From the NCBI GenBank assembly GCA_021737975.1, contig JAIPCZ010000020.1, positions 1-46,901 on the forward strand: 46,901 bases of DNA. Direction: 5' to 3'. The notes beneath the pieces were generated by a model. It did no database searches. It saw nothing but the letters and a program-made list of their open reading frames with translations, and was not told where the DNA came from. The position numbers and the translations under genes are program-made. The DNA comes from Polaromonas sp. (GTDB lineage: Bacteria > Pseudomonadota > Gammaproteobacteria > Burkholderiales > Burkholderiaceae_C). Every line of letters begins with the position of its first letter. The stretch's first letter is position 1. Below are positions 1-9,189 of the stretch, piece after piece.

Positions 1-35
1 TGCAAAAATGGCTTTGACTTTCAGACCCTGACACC

Positions 36-371
36 ATGAACTGGCTCAGAAAACTCCCCGGCTACCAACGCACGCCCTACGGCTTCGAGCTGCGTTTGCT
101 GCGCATGATGCCGCGAGTGCTGTTGCTGGGTACACTCTTTCCCCTGCTGCTGTCAGGGCTGGCGCGGCTGTTTTACACGCGGGGAACGGCGGCCGAAATC
201 GATCGGCATATTCAGCTCTTTGATTTCGGCATGATCGGTTTGACGGTGCTGGTCTGGACGGCCGTGTTCACGGTCTCGTTTGGTTGTGTTGTCGTCTGGC
301 TCATGAAAGGGCCGGCTTACGTGGCCGATGGTTATGACGTCTCCCACAGCGACAAGCCCAAGCTGGACTGA
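36..371 (+). CDS. Small membrane protein of unknown function
   Basis: A 111-residue protein with two hydrophobic stretches, about residues 28-46 and 66-91, each long enough to cross the membrane. It has a basic amino end and a polar carboxyl tail ending in Lys/Asp-rich residues. This suggests a two-pass inner-membrane protein with both ends in the cytoplasm. No enzymatic motif or family could be recognised. It lies 14 bases ahead of the exonuclease I gene in the same direction, so the two may be co-transcribed. The ribosome site before the ATG is weak. The reading frame is closed and its base composition matches the neighbouring genes, which is the main reason for calling it real. Confidence 0.6.
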   Translation: MNWLRKLPGYQRTPYGFELRLLRMMPRVLLLGTLFPLLLSGLARLFYTRGTAAEIDRHIQLFDFGMIGLTVLVWTAVFTVSFGCVVVWLMKGPAYVADGYDVSHSDKPKLD

Positions 372-385
372 CCAGGTTCCAAAAA

Positions 386-1825
386 ATGCACACCTTCCTC
401 TGGCACGACTACGAGACCTTTGGTGCCAACACCCGGCAAACGCGCCCGGCGCAGTTTGCCGCCATTCGCACCGATGCTGACCTAAATCCCATCGGTGCCC
501 CGGTCATGTTGTACTGCCGGCCTGCCAACGATTTTTTGCCCGAGCCGCAGGCCTGCCTGATCACCGGCATCACGCCCCAGGAATGCCTGGAAAAGGGCCT
601 GCCTGAAGTCCGTTTCGCGGCGCAGATCGAACAAGTCTTCAGCGAGCCCGGCACCGTGGGCGTGGGCTACAACACCATTCGTTTTGACGACGAGATCACG
701 CGCTTCATGTTCTGGCGCAATTTGATCGACCCCTATGCGCGTGAATGGCAGAACGACTGCGGCCGCTGGGATTTGCTCGATGTGGTCCGCACCGCCTATG
801 CCTTGCGCCCGCAAGGCATCGAGTGGCCTGTCAAGCCCGATGGCAAGCCCAGCTTCAAATTGACCGACCTGAGCGCGGCCAACGGCCTGCTTCACGAGGC
901 TGCCCACGATGCCCTGAGTGACGTGCAGGCCACCATCGCCCTGGCGCGGCTCATCAAGACGACGCAGCCCAAGCTCTTTGACTTTTGTTTTGGCTTGCAC
1001 AAAAAGGACCGGGTCATGGCGGAATTGGGCTTGCCCACCAGCTTGACGCACGCGAAGCCATTTCTGCATGTTTCAGGCATGTTTGCGCCCGAACGCGGCT
1101 GTGTTGCGCTGATGTGGCCGCTGGCCATGCACCCCGCCAACAAGAACGAGTTGCTGGCCTGGGATCTGGCCTTCGACCCAGGTGAGCTGGCCAGCCTGAA
1201 CGCCGAGCAAATCCGTTTGCGCCTGTTCAGCAAGTCTGCCGATCTGCCCGAGGGCGTGCGCCGTCTGCCGGTCAAGTCGGTGCATCTCAACAAGTCGCCC
1301 ATGGTCATGAGCAACCTCAAGGTGCTGAGCCCGGCCATGGCCGAGCGCTGGGGCATCGACATGACAGCGCAGTTGCAACATGCGGCGGCAGCCCGCGATT
1401 TGCCCGACATGAGCGCCATCTGGGCCCAGGTGTTTGCCCGGCCTGCAGCGGCAGCAGTGGATGTCGATGAAGACCTGTACGGCGGCTTTGTCGGCAATGC
1501 GGACCGCCGCCGCCTCAATGACCTGCGCCGCTGCAGCCCGGCCGAACTGGCCACAATGCGACCCGCGTTTGACGACGCGCGTTTGTCTGAATTGCTGTGG
1601 CGCTACCGGGCGCGCAACTTCCCGCAAAGCCTCAGTGTGGAAGAAGTCCAACGCTGGGAAGCCCACCGCGCGACACGCCTGTTTGACGGCGAGGGCGGCG
1701 CGCTGACGCTGGACGCCCTGTTCGAAGCACTGGACAAGCTGGCAGAAAACGCCAGCGAGCGCGACGAAGCCATCCTCGGCGCGCTGTACGATTACGCCAG
1801 CGAGATCGCGCCGCAGCGCGCTTAA
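386..1825 (+). CDS. sbcB: Exodeoxyribonuclease I
   Basis: The 479-residue protein is close in length to E. coli SbcB (475). The DEDD-type exonuclease motif is at the start, with the acidic pair Asp8 and Glu10 in the segment HDYETFG. The next exonuclease block contains GYNTIRFDDE near residue 92, and the RecJ-like acidic block HDALSDVQAT lies near 173. The enzyme degrades single-stranded DNA from the 3' end to mononucleotides and works in mismatch repair and recombination in the cytoplasm. The carboxyl third corresponds to the SH3-like and helical domains of the family. Its TAA stop shares the four bases TTAA with the stop of the convergent mogA gene, so no terminator separates them. Confidence 0.95.
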   Translation: MHTFLWHDYETFGANTRQTRPAQFAAIRTDADLNPIGAPVMLYCRPANDFLPEPQACLITGITPQECLEKGLPEVRFAAQIEQVFSEPGTVGVGYNTIRFDDEITRFMFWRNLIDPYAREWQNDCGRWDLLDVVRTAYALRPQGIEWPVKPDGKPSFKLTDLSAANGLLHEAAHDALSDVQATIALARLIKTTQPKLFDFCFGLHKKDRVMAELGLPTSLTHAKPFLHVSGMFAPERGCVALMWPLAMHPANKNELLAWDLAFDPGELASLNAEQIRLRLFSKSADLPEGVRRLPVKSVHLNKSPMVMSNLKVLSPAMAERWGIDMTAQLQHAAAARDLPDMSAIWAQVFARPAAAAVDVDEDLYGGFVGNADRRRLNDLRRCSPAELATMRPAFDDARLSELLWRYRARNFPQSLSVEEVQRWEAHRATRLFDGEGGALTLDALFEALDKLAENASERDEAILGALYDYASEIAPQRA

Positions 1826-2445
1826 TTCAATTCGGGTGCTTTGGGGAAAGTCCGGACAGCGGTTTTGGGCCGGAACGCCTTGCACACCGCTTCATCGGTT
1901 TCCAGGTAGGGCCCGCCGATCAGGTCGATGCAGTAGGGCACGGCCGTAAAGATGCCGGGTACCACGGATTTACCCTCGGCGTCGCGCAGGCCTTCCAGGG
2001 TTTCGGCGATCGACTTGGGCTGGCCCGGCAGGTTGATGATGAGGCTCTGCTGGCGGATCACGGCCACCTGGCGCGACAGAATGGCCGTGGGCACAAAGTT
2101 CAGGCTGATTCTCCGCATCTGTTCACCAAAACCGGGCATTTCCTTGTGCGCCACCGCCAGCGTGGCCTCAGGCGTCACATCGCGCAGGGCCGGGCCGGTG
2201 CCTCCGGTGGTGAGCACCAGGGCGCAGCCCGCGTCCACCAGCTCGATCAGCGCGGCGCTGATGTCGGCCTGCTCGTCGGGGATCAGGCGCGGCTCGAATT
2301 GCAGCGGGTTCTTGAGGGCGCGGATCAACCAATCTTGTAGCGCGGGCAAGCCCTTGTCGACATACACACCGGTGGAGGCGCGGTCGCTGACCGACACGAT
2401 GCCGATTTTGACGGGCGGGTAGGGGTTGGCAGCGGGCGTGTTCAT
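1822..2445 (-). CDS. mogA: Molybdopterin adenylyltransferase (MogA/MoaB family)
   Basis: The 207-residue protein carries the family signature TTGGTGPALRDVTPEAT at residues 79-95, the molybdopterin-binding loop, and a start typical of MogA (KIGIVSVSDRAS). MogA adenylates molybdopterin before MoeA inserts molybdate, the last steps of molybdenum cofactor synthesis. The nitrate reductase catalytic subunit in this window needs that cofactor in its bis-MGD form, although the two genes lie more than 23 kb apart. The ATG overlaps the stop of darP in an ATGA arrangement, so the two are translationally coupled. MoaB proteins share the fold and could be meant instead; the longer form and the motif favour MogA. 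Confidence 0.9.
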   Translation of the reverse strand: MNTPAANPYPPVKIGIVSVSDRASTGVYVDKGLPALQDWLIRALKNPLQFEPRLIPDEQADISAALIELVDAGCALVLTTGGTGPALRDVTPEATLAVAHKEMPGFGEQMRRISLNFVPTAILSRQVAVIRQQSLIINLPGQPKSIAETLEGLRDAEGKSVVPGIFTAVPYCIDLIGGPYLETDEAVCKAFRPKTAVRTFPKAPELN

Positions 2446-3095
2446 GAGGCTTCTCGGGCGGCGCTGAACGTCGTGTCGCTATGGTCGTGCGGCGGGATGG
2501 CGCCGAGATGCTCGCGCACCAGCTGAAAAATCTCGCGGTAAGCGCGGCCATGACGCGGCAGGGCGCCGGGTTTGGAAGGCTTGGCGTCCTTGCGCGCCTG
2601 GCGAATCAGCGCGCGTAATTCCTGGCTGTCACAGCTCGGGTTCTGGGTGATCCATTGGGCGGCAGCGTCATCGTCGGCAATCAGGCGGTCACGCCAGATT
2701 TCGGCCTGGTGCAGCACCAGGTTGTCGGCGGCCGAACCGGTGGCTTCTTCGCTGAGCGTTTTTTTGACAGCCTCCACCACTTCGGGTTCGAGCTTGCGCA
2801 TGAGCTTGCCGATGAACTGCATCTGGCGACGTTTGCCCTCAAAATTGGTAATGCGTTTGGCGTCGGCAATGGCGTCCTTGAACTTGTCGGACAGGTCCAG
2901 GCGCGCCAGCAGGTCCGCGCGCAGGTCGAGCAGATCGGCGCCCAACTTTTGCAGTTCGGTGCTCTCGCGTTTGAGGTCGGTGCGGCTTTGGTCGTCGGTG
3001 CCCTTGAGCTCGGCTTTGAGCTCAATGTCGCGTTCGCTGCCCTCGGCGACGAACTCACCACGCACGAAATAGCCTTTTTTGAGTTTTCTTGACAT
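2442..3095 (-). CDS. darP: Ribosome-associated protein DarP (YjgA, DUF615)
   Basis: The protein is 217 residues long from the ATG at 3095; an in-frame TTG two codons upstream is less likely. It is highly charged and helical, with the family pattern FVRGEF near the start, KRESTELQKLGADLL near residue 47, and the conserved middle block RQMQFIGKLMR. DarP/YjgA associates with late 50S subunit precursors and helps their maturation. Only 22 bases separate its ATG from the divergent pmbA ATG. A TATGAT -10-like hexamer (3109-3104, minus strand) lies so close to the ATG that the transcript would be nearly leaderless. Its stop overlaps the mogA start. Confidence 0.88.
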   Translation of the reverse strand: MSRKLKKGYFVRGEFVAEGSERDIELKAELKGTDDQSRTDLKRESTELQKLGADLLDLRADLLARLDLSDKFKDAIADAKRITNFEGKRRQMQFIGKLMRKLEPEVVEAVKKTLSEEATGSAADNLVLHQAEIWRDRLIADDDAAAQWITQNPSCDSQELRALIRQARKDAKPSKPGALPRHGRAYREIFQLVREHLGAIPPHDHSDTTFSAAREAS

Positions 3096-3131
3096 AGACA
3101 AGTATCATAGCCGCGCTATGAACACATCCAA
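3079..3131. promoter_or_regulatory. Face-to-face promoter region of darP and pmbA
   Basis: On the plus strand TTGAGT (3079-3084) and TATCAT (3103-3108) have an 18-base spacer. On the minus strand TTGGAT (3131-3126) and TATGAT (3109-3104) have a 16-base spacer. The two -10 elements occupy nearly the same bases on opposite strands. Predicted starts fall within about five bases of each ATG, so both messages could be leaderless. This rests on inspection only. Confidence 0.35.
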
Positions 3132-4557
3132 CATGCCCAAGCGCGCTCCCAAGCCGAGCCGCACTGCTTCCCTGTCCGCTGCCAAAAGCGCAGATGCCCC
3201 GGCTGATGGCTTCAGCTACAGCCGTTCTTTCTTTGAGGGTCTGGTCGATTCGGCCCTGGCCCATGCCAAGCAACTCGGTGCCACCGATGCCGCGGCGCAT
3301 GCCTCGGAAGGCTGCGGCCTGAGCGTTTCGGTGCGCAAGGGCGAGCTGGAAAACGTGGAGCGCAACCGCGACAAGTCCCTGGGCATCACCGTGCACCTGG
3401 GCCAGCGCCGCGGCAACGCCAGCACCTCCGACTTTTCTCTGGCAGCGATCAGGCAGACAGTGCAGGCGGCTTTTGACATTGCCCGTTTCACCGCTGAAGA
3501 CCCGTTTGCCGCCTTGCCCGATGAGCCCGATATTGCCCGTCCCGAGGAGCAGCGTACTGACCTGGAGCTGTTTTTCCCCTGGGTGATCACCAGCGAACAG
3601 GCCGCGCAGATCGCGCTGCAAGCCGAAGCGGCAGCCTTTGCCGTGGACAAGCGCATCACCAACAGCGAGGGTGCCGGCGTGTCGGCCCAGCAGTCGCACT
3701 TTTTCAGCGCCCACACGCACGGTTTTCGCGGCGGTTACGCCAGCTCGCGGCATTCCCTGTCGGTGTCGCCGATTGCGGGCCGGGGCGACGACATGCAACG
3801 TGATGCCTGGTACAGCTCGCAGCGTGATGCTGCCGAGCTTGCCAGCCCTCAAGCGGTGGGGCGTTACGCTGCCGAGCGCGCCTTGAGCCGGCTGCGCGCC
3901 CGCAAGATCGCCACCACCGAATGCCCTGTGCTGTTCGAGTCACCGCTGGCGGCTGGCCTGCTGGGCAGTTTTGTGCAGGCTGTCAGCGGTGGCGCCCTGT
4001 ACCGCAAGAGCAGCTTTCTGCTCGACAGCCTGGGCAAACCAGTGTTCCCCAAGCACATCGACATTCTGGAAGACCCGTTTATCAAACGCGGCAAGGGCAG
4101 CTCGCCCTTCGACGACGAGGGTGTTCGCGTGCAGCCGCGATGCGTGGTCGAAGCGGGCAAGGTGCAGGGCTACTTTCTGGGCAGCTACTCGGCGCGCAAA
4201 CTGGGCATGAAAACCACCGGCAACGCGGGCGGCTCGCACAACCTGACGCTCACTTCACGCCTCACTCGCCCCGGCGATGACCTCGACGCCATGTTGCAGC
4301 GCCTTGGCACCGGCCTGTTTGTGACCGAACTCATGGGCAGTGGTGTGAATTATGTGACCGGCGACTATTCGCGCGGTGCCAGCGGTTTCTGGGTGGAAAA
4401 CGGCCGCATTGCCTATCCGGTGCATGAGATCACGATTGCCGGCAACATGAAGGCCATGCTCAAGGGCATCGTGGCGGTGGGCGCCGACGCTTACAACCAC
4501 GGCGCCAAGACCGTGGGCTCGATCCTGATCAACAAGATGAAGGTGGCGGGGAGCTGA
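3118..4557 (+). CDS. pmbA: Metalloprotease-related protein PmbA/TldE
   Basis: From the ATG at 3118 the protein has 479 residues (E. coli PmbA has 450). A TTG start at 3079 would run into darP and is not used here. Features of the TldD/PmbA (U62) family include the amino block SVRKGELENVERN and the carboxyl block with GSGVNYVTGDYSRGASGFWVENG. PmbA/TldE pairs with TldD, which carries the zinc site, to cleave small peptides in maturation and in toxin-antitoxin turnover; tldD is not in this window. The leader seen here is extremely short: a TATCAT element at 3103-3108 sits ten bases before the ATG and no ribosome site is visible. Confidence 0.9.
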   Translation: MNTSNMPKRAPKPSRTASLSAAKSADAPADGFSYSRSFFEGLVDSALAHAKQLGATDAAAHASEGCGLSVSVRKGELENVERNRDKSLGITVHLGQRRGNASTSDFSLAAIRQTVQAAFDIARFTAEDPFAALPDEPDIARPEEQRTDLELFFPWVITSEQAAQIALQAEAAAFAVDKRITNSEGAGVSAQQSHFFSAHTHGFRGGYASSRHSLSVSPIAGRGDDMQRDAWYSSQRDAAELASPQAVGRYAAERALSRLRARKIATTECPVLFESPLAAGLLGSFVQAVSGGALYRKSSFLLDSLGKPVFPKHIDILEDPFIKRGKGSSPFDDEGVRVQPRCVVEAGKVQGYFLGSYSARKLGMKTTGNAGGSHNLTLTSRLTRPGDDLDAMLQRLGTGLFVTELMGSGVNYVTGDYSRGASGFWVENGRIAYPVHEITIAGNMKAMLKGIVAVGADAYNHGAKTVGSILINKMKVAGS

Positions 4558-4572
4558 GCCATTCATGAACCT

Positions 4573-4648
4573 GCGAGGCAGGCCGTCCGGGCGGCTTCCT
4601 CATACTGGGGTACCAGAAATCGTCAGCCCCCCGGACGGCCCACCTCGC
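4573..4648. repeat. Long imperfect inverted repeat between convergent genes
   Basis: Left arm 4573-4591 and right arm 4630-4648 are complementary over 19 positions except for two (CA opposite CA). The inner 11 bases, GGCCGTCCGGG and its complement, pair perfectly. The 38-base loop holds a second small hairpin, CTGG-GGTA-CCAG. It lies between the stops of pmbA and aapP, where a bidirectional terminator is expected, but no T-run follows either arm. It may be a rho-dependent or stem-only terminator, or a dispersed palindromic repeat. Confidence 0.6.
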
Positions 4649-4676
4649 TGGACGCACTGACGAATTGTCAAATCGT

Positions 4677-5435
<759 letters not shown>

Positions 5436-5467
5436 GATGATGTTCGGTTAAGTTTTTAATCAGTCGA

Positions 5468-5506
5468 GGACAGAGCTTGTTTGCTTCGTGTCGATGCGGT
5501 CTGTCC
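5468..5506 (-). repeat. Small inverted repeat between aapM and aapP
   Basis: GGACAGA at 5468-5474 and TCTGTCC at 5500-5506 form a 7-bp stem with a 25-base loop, in the 76-base gap between the aapM stop and the aapP start. It could lower expression of the ATPase relative to the permeases. The stem is short and no T-run is visible, so this is weak. Confidence 0.25.
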
Positions 5507-5511
5507 CGCAT

Positions 5512-6615
5512 TTACCTCAATTTGCTTTTATTGACCTGCTTCTCGACCCAGTGGCTGTAGCGCGACATGGAGAAGCAGAACACGAAGTAGATCAGGGCGA
5601 TGAAGATGTAACCCTCGATCGTGAAGGGGCGCCAGTTGGCGTCGGAGTTGAGCGCCAGGCTCATGGCACCGGTCAATTCATACAGACTCACGATGGTCAC
5701 CAGCGAGGTGTCCTTGAAGGTCGAGATGAAGTTGTTCATGATGCCCGGAACCACCATGGCCAGGGCTTGTGGCAAGACGATCTTGCGCTGGGTTTGCCAG
5801 TACGACAGGCCCAGCGTGGCAGCCGCCTCGATCTGGCCCTTGGGAACGGCCTGCAAGCCGCCGCGGATCACCTCGGCCGAGTAGGCCGCGGCGAACAGCG
5901 TGATGCCCACCAGCACCCGGACCAACACATCGATATTGACCCCTGGCGGCATGAACAGCGGGAACATGAACGAGGCCATGAACAGCACCGAAATCAGCGG
6001 CACGCCGCGAATCAGCTCGACATAAATGGTGCAGAAAGTGCGAATGGCGGGCAGGTTGGAGCGCCGCCCGAGCGCAATCAGCAAGGCCAGCGGAAACGAC
6101 ATCACCAGGGACAGCGAAGCCAGCAAAATGGTCAGTGGCAGGCCACCCCAGCGGTCGGTTTCAACCTTGCTCAAGCCCAGCGTGTTGCCGTACATGAGCG
6201 CAAAAAAGACCGCCAGCACCACCAGCCATAACAGCGGCAGCCAGGCGCGCCAGAACATGCGCATGCAGCTCGCGACCAGCAGGCTGGTGAGCAGCAGGGT
6301 GGCCACGAGCGGTCGCCATTGTTCCTCGAACGGGTAGCGGCCAAAGATGATGATGCGGTATTTTTCGGTGATCACGCCCCAGCAGGCGCCGGCACCTTCG
6401 GCACGGCAGGCGTCATAGTCGGCCGCCCAGACGGCCTTGAGGATGGCCCAGTTCAGGATCTGGGGCACCAGCCAGAGTAGCACCGCGCCAATGAGGAGCG
6501 TGGCCAGCGAAGTTTTCCAGTCGGCCAGCAAATTGGCCCTGACCCAGGCCACTGGGCCCTCGGTGTTGACGGGGGCCGGTCGCGGGGCGATGGGTTGAAA
6601 AGTAGTGGTGTTCAT
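5512..6615 (-). CDS. aapM: General L-amino acid ABC transporter, permease AapM
   Basis: The permease is 367 residues from the ATG at 6615, which has a GAAGAGG ribosome site nine bases upstream. A GTG at 6651 would overlap aapQ and is rejected. It has several membrane spans and the cytoplasmic EAA loop (EAAATLGLSYWQTQRKIVLPQ) that contacts the ATPase. The extra periplasmic or membrane segment in the amino half makes it longer than the usual 230-residue amino-acid permeases, which is characteristic of the Aap/Bzt group. It forms a heterodimer with AapQ in the inner membrane. It follows aapQ by 13 bases. Confidence 0.92.
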   Translation of the reverse strand: MNTTTFQPIAPRPAPVNTEGPVAWVRANLLADWKTSLATLLIGAVLLWLVPQILNWAILKAVWAADYDACRAEGAGACWGVITEKYRIIIFGRYPFEEQWRPLVATLLLTSLLVASCMRMFWRAWLPLLWLVVLAVFFALMYGNTLGLSKVETDRWGGLPLTILLASLSLVMSFPLALLIALGRRSNLPAIRTFCTIYVELIRGVPLISVLFMASFMFPLFMPPGVNIDVLVRVLVGITLFAAAYSAEVIRGGLQAVPKGQIEAAATLGLSYWQTQRKIVLPQALAMVVPGIMNNFISTFKDTSLVTIVSLYELTGAMSLALNSDANWRPFTIEGYIFIALIYFVFCFSMSRYSHWVEKQVNKSKLR

Positions 6616-6628
6616 GGTCGGTTCCTCT

Positions 6629-7819
6629 TCAACGTTCCTTGATCGCGGCACGGCTGTTGTACCAGTTCATCAGCAGCGAGGTGCCCAGCGAGGTGATCAG
6701 ATAGACCAGCATCACCAGCGCAATACATTCCACCGCGCGGCCGGTCTGGTTAAGCGCCGTGTTGGCAATGGACACGACATCGGGGTAGCCGATGGCCACC
6801 GCCAGTGATGAGTTTTTGGTCAGGTTTAGATACTGGTTGGTCAGGGGCGGGATGATCACGCGCAGGGCCTGTGGCAGCATCACCAGACGCATTTCCTGCT
6901 TTCGGTTCAGGCCCAGAGCCGAGGCTGCCTCGCCCTGGCCGCGCGCCACCGCTGCAATGCCGCCGCGCACCACCTCGGCAATAAAAGCCGCCGTGTAAAG
7001 CGTCAAGCCCATCAGCACCGCCAGGAATTCGGGGGTCAGGGCGCCGCCGTTCTCGATCGAAAAATCGCCCTTGAACGGGCGGTTGAATTCGGTGGGAGCA
7101 CCCCCCAGGGCCCAGCCCGCCAGGCTGGACAGGACAATGATCAGCAGCGGCAGCCACACCATGCTGCGGACCTGGCCGGTGGCCTCGAACTGCTTGACAG
7201 CCCAGCGCCGGTAGAGCCAAGCCAGCAGCAAGCCGGGCAACAGACCATAGGCAGCCCACAGCTGGCCGGTGCTCCAGACTGGAATCGGGTAGTTGAGGCC
7301 GCCCTTGCTCAAGAAAAGTGGCCCCACGGTCCAGGCGTCGGCCGCTGCGGGCAACACCTCGGTCAGGATCACGTACCACATCAGCAACTGCAGCAGGACC
7401 GGAATGTTGCGGAAAAACTCCACATAAGACAGGCACAGGCCACGCACCAGCGCGTTGCGCGAGAAGCGGCCCACGCCCAGCAGCGTGCCCAGCACGGTCG
7501 CCAGGATGATGCCGAGCACGGCCACGCGCAAGGTGTTGGTGACCCCGACCAGGAAAGCTCGCCAATAGGCTTCGCCGGAGTCGAAGGGGTACAGGCTTTC
7601 GCCAATGTCAAAGCCGGCAGCCTGGTTCAAAAAATCAAAACCGCTCTGGATGCCGCGCACCCGCATATTTTCCAGGGTGTTGTGGGCCAGAAACCAGACC
7701 ACCCCTGAAATCGCAAGGATCGCGATCAACTGGTAAATCAGGCCCCTGAAGGCCTGACTGCGCCAGGACCAGTTATTTTTTTTGGGTGGAGTTTGTGGTT
7801 TCATGTGCTTGGCATCCAT
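6629..7819 (-). CDS. aapQ: General L-amino acid ABC transporter, permease AapQ
   Basis: The protein is 396 residues from the ATG at 7819; a TTG directly before it and an ATG at 7804 are alternatives, none with a strong ribosome site. It has an amino-terminal membrane anchor, a large inserted segment after the first spans, and an EAA loop (EAASALGLNRKQEMRLVMLPQ) near residue 315. Length and architecture match AapQ of the AapJQMP importer of broad-specificity L-amino acids. It is separated from aapJ by an attenuator-like hairpin, consistent with a lower need for permease than for binding protein. Confidence 0.92.
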   Translation of the reverse strand: MDAKHMKPQTPPKKNNWSWRSQAFRGLIYQLIAILAISGVVWFLAHNTLENMRVRGIQSGFDFLNQAAGFDIGESLYPFDSGEAYWRAFLVGVTNTLRVAVLGIILATVLGTLLGVGRFSRNALVRGLCLSYVEFFRNIPVLLQLLMWYVILTEVLPAAADAWTVGPLFLSKGGLNYPIPVWSTGQLWAAYGLLPGLLLAWLYRRWAVKQFEATGQVRSMVWLPLLIIVLSSLAGWALGGAPTEFNRPFKGDFSIENGGALTPEFLAVLMGLTLYTAAFIAEVVRGGIAAVARGQGEAASALGLNRKQEMRLVMLPQALRVIIPPLTNQYLNLTKNSSLAVAIGYPDVVSIANTALNQTGRAVECIALVMLVYLITSLGTSLLMNWYNSRAAIKER

Positions 7820-7820
7820 C

Positions 7821-7866
7821 AAAAAAGCGCCGCGTGAATCGCTTGTGGCGACATCAGGCGGCGCTT
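7821..7866 (-). terminator. Attenuator-like hairpin between aapJ and aapQ
   Basis: AAGCGCCGC (7825-7833) and GCGGCGCTT (7858-7866) form a 9-bp GC-rich stem. A second stem, TCGC/GCGA (7839-7842 and 7848-7851), lies inside the loop. On the minus strand the stem is followed by TTTTTT (complement of 7821-7826), the form of an intrinsic terminator. It lies between the aapJ stop at 7886 and the aapQ start, so partial read-through would make the periplasmic binding protein more abundant than the membrane subunits. Confidence 0.75.
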
Positions 7867-7885
7867 GTTACGCTAGCTGCGTGGA

Positions 7886-8920
7886 TTAACGAACCGGGTA
7901 GGCGTACATCAGGCCGCCCTTGTTCCACTGGTTGTTGACACCACGGGGCAGACCCAGGGCAGATTTCGGACCCACGTTACGCTCGAAAATTTCGCCGTAG
8001 TTGCCGGTGGCCTTGATGGCGTTGGCCATCCAGTCCTTGCTCAGGCCCAGCAACTTTCCGGTGTCCTCGGACACGCCCAGAATACGCGTGACCACCGGGT
8101 CTTTGCTGCTGGTCTTGAGGCTGTCCACGTTGGCCTGGGTGATGCCGTATTCCTCGGCTTCGAGCAGGCCGTAGATAGTCCACTTGACAATGGCAAACCA
8201 CTCGTCGTCACCGCGGCGCACCATCGGGCCCAGGGGCTCTTTGGAGATCAACTCAGGCAGGATGACGTGGTCGGCCGGGACCTTGGCCACCTTGTTGCGG
8301 GTGGAGGCCAAACCGGAGGCATCGGTGGTGTAGGCAATACAACGGCCGGTGAAATAGGCGTTTTCAGCGGCCTCGAGTTTTTCAAACACGACAGGTTTGA
8401 TGTTCAGGCCGCTGGCCTTGGAGTAGTCGGTCATGTTCTTTTCAGTGGTGGTTCCGGACTGCACACACACCGTTTGACCCTTGAGCTGCTTGGCGCTCTT
8501 GATCTTGCTCTTGACCGGGACCATGAATCCCTGGCCGTCGTAATAGGTCGTGACCGTGGCATGCAGGCCAAGCGAGGCGTCACGGGTCAGGGTGAATGTG
8601 GTGTTGCGAGACAGCACATCGACCTCGCCGGACTGCAGCGCGGTGAAGCGCTGTTGTGCGTTCAGCGGCACGTATTTGACTTTCTCAGGGTCACCCAGGG
8701 TGGCGGCAGCCAGGGCGCGACACATGTCGATGTCCAGACCCGTCCATTTGCCGTTGGAGTCGGCAGCGCCGAACCCAGCCAGGCCGGTGTTCACACCGCA
8801 AACGACCTGGCCGCGGGCTTTGATGCCGTCCAGGGTTTTTCCGGCATGGGCCGGCAGCGCTGCCAGGGTCCCCAGAACGGCCGCAACGACAGCCACATTT
8901 TTAATATTAAAGATTCGCAT
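7886..8920 (-). CDS. aapJ: General L-amino acid ABC transporter, periplasmic binding protein AapJ
   Basis: The 344-residue protein has a classical signal peptide: basic MRIFNIKN, a hydrophobic run and a cleavage site after AHA near residue 26. The mature part has the family 3 solute-binding fold, with GLAGFGAADSNGKWTGLDIDMCRALAAA near residue 47 and DVLSRNTTFTLTRDA near residue 100. It binds amino acids in the periplasm and delivers them to AapQM. The ATG at 8920 follows CTGGAG by nine bases. It is the first gene of the operon, with a 269-base intergenic region to the divergent channel gene. Confidence 0.93.
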   Translation of the reverse strand: MRIFNIKNVAVVAAVLGTLAALPAHAGKTLDGIKARGQVVCGVNTGLAGFGAADSNGKWTGLDIDMCRALAAATLGDPEKVKYVPLNAQQRFTALQSGEVDVLSRNTTFTLTRDASLGLHATVTTYYDGQGFMVPVKSKIKSAKQLKGQTVCVQSGTTTEKNMTDYSKASGLNIKPVVFEKLEAAENAYFTGRCIAYTTDASGLASTRNKVAKVPADHVILPELISKEPLGPMVRRGDDEWFAIVKWTIYGLLEAEEYGITQANVDSLKTSSKDPVVTRILGVSEDTGKLLGLSKDWMANAIKATGNYGEIFERNVGPKSALGLPRGVNNQWNKGGLMYAYPVR

Positions 8921-9055
8921 GCGTGATAACTCCAGTTAGAAAATACTTAAAAACAGTAAAAAACAACTATGTTGAACAGAATTTGATAATGATTCAACAG
9001 GATTCGTACTTTAACAGTGCGTTAATTGCTTCGGCATTCGGGTTTACGCTTGAGA

Positions 9056-9076
9056 TTTATGCAAGGAATGCATAAA
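9056..9076. promoter_or_regulatory. Inverted repeat upstream of aapJ, LysR-type geometry
   Basis: TTTATGCA (9056-9063) and TGCATAAA (9069-9076) are perfect 8-bp arms around AGGAA. The arrangement TTAT-N11-ATAA fits the T-N11-A rule of LysR-type regulators. The site is 136 bases upstream of the aapJ start and 114 bases before the channel gene, so it could serve either. No LysR gene is in the window. The rest of the 8921-9189 gap is AT-rich with no further gene seen. Confidence 0.4.
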
Positions 9077-9189
9077 CCTATTCGTTTGACTGAAACAAAA
9101 GTATCACCGAAAAAATGCAAGCAGCAAGCATGCCATGAAGGGCGCTGGGTGTCAAAATCCTGATTCTTCAAAATGACCCCGGGCTATGG

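Noticed and set aside
6629..6651. GTG start of aapM at 6651
   Set aside because: It would overlap aapQ; the ATG at 6615 has a good ribosome site.
8984..8998. TTGAT-N5-TTCAA near aapJ as an FNR box
   Set aside because: The spacer is one base too long for FNR/DNR and one half-site is imperfect.
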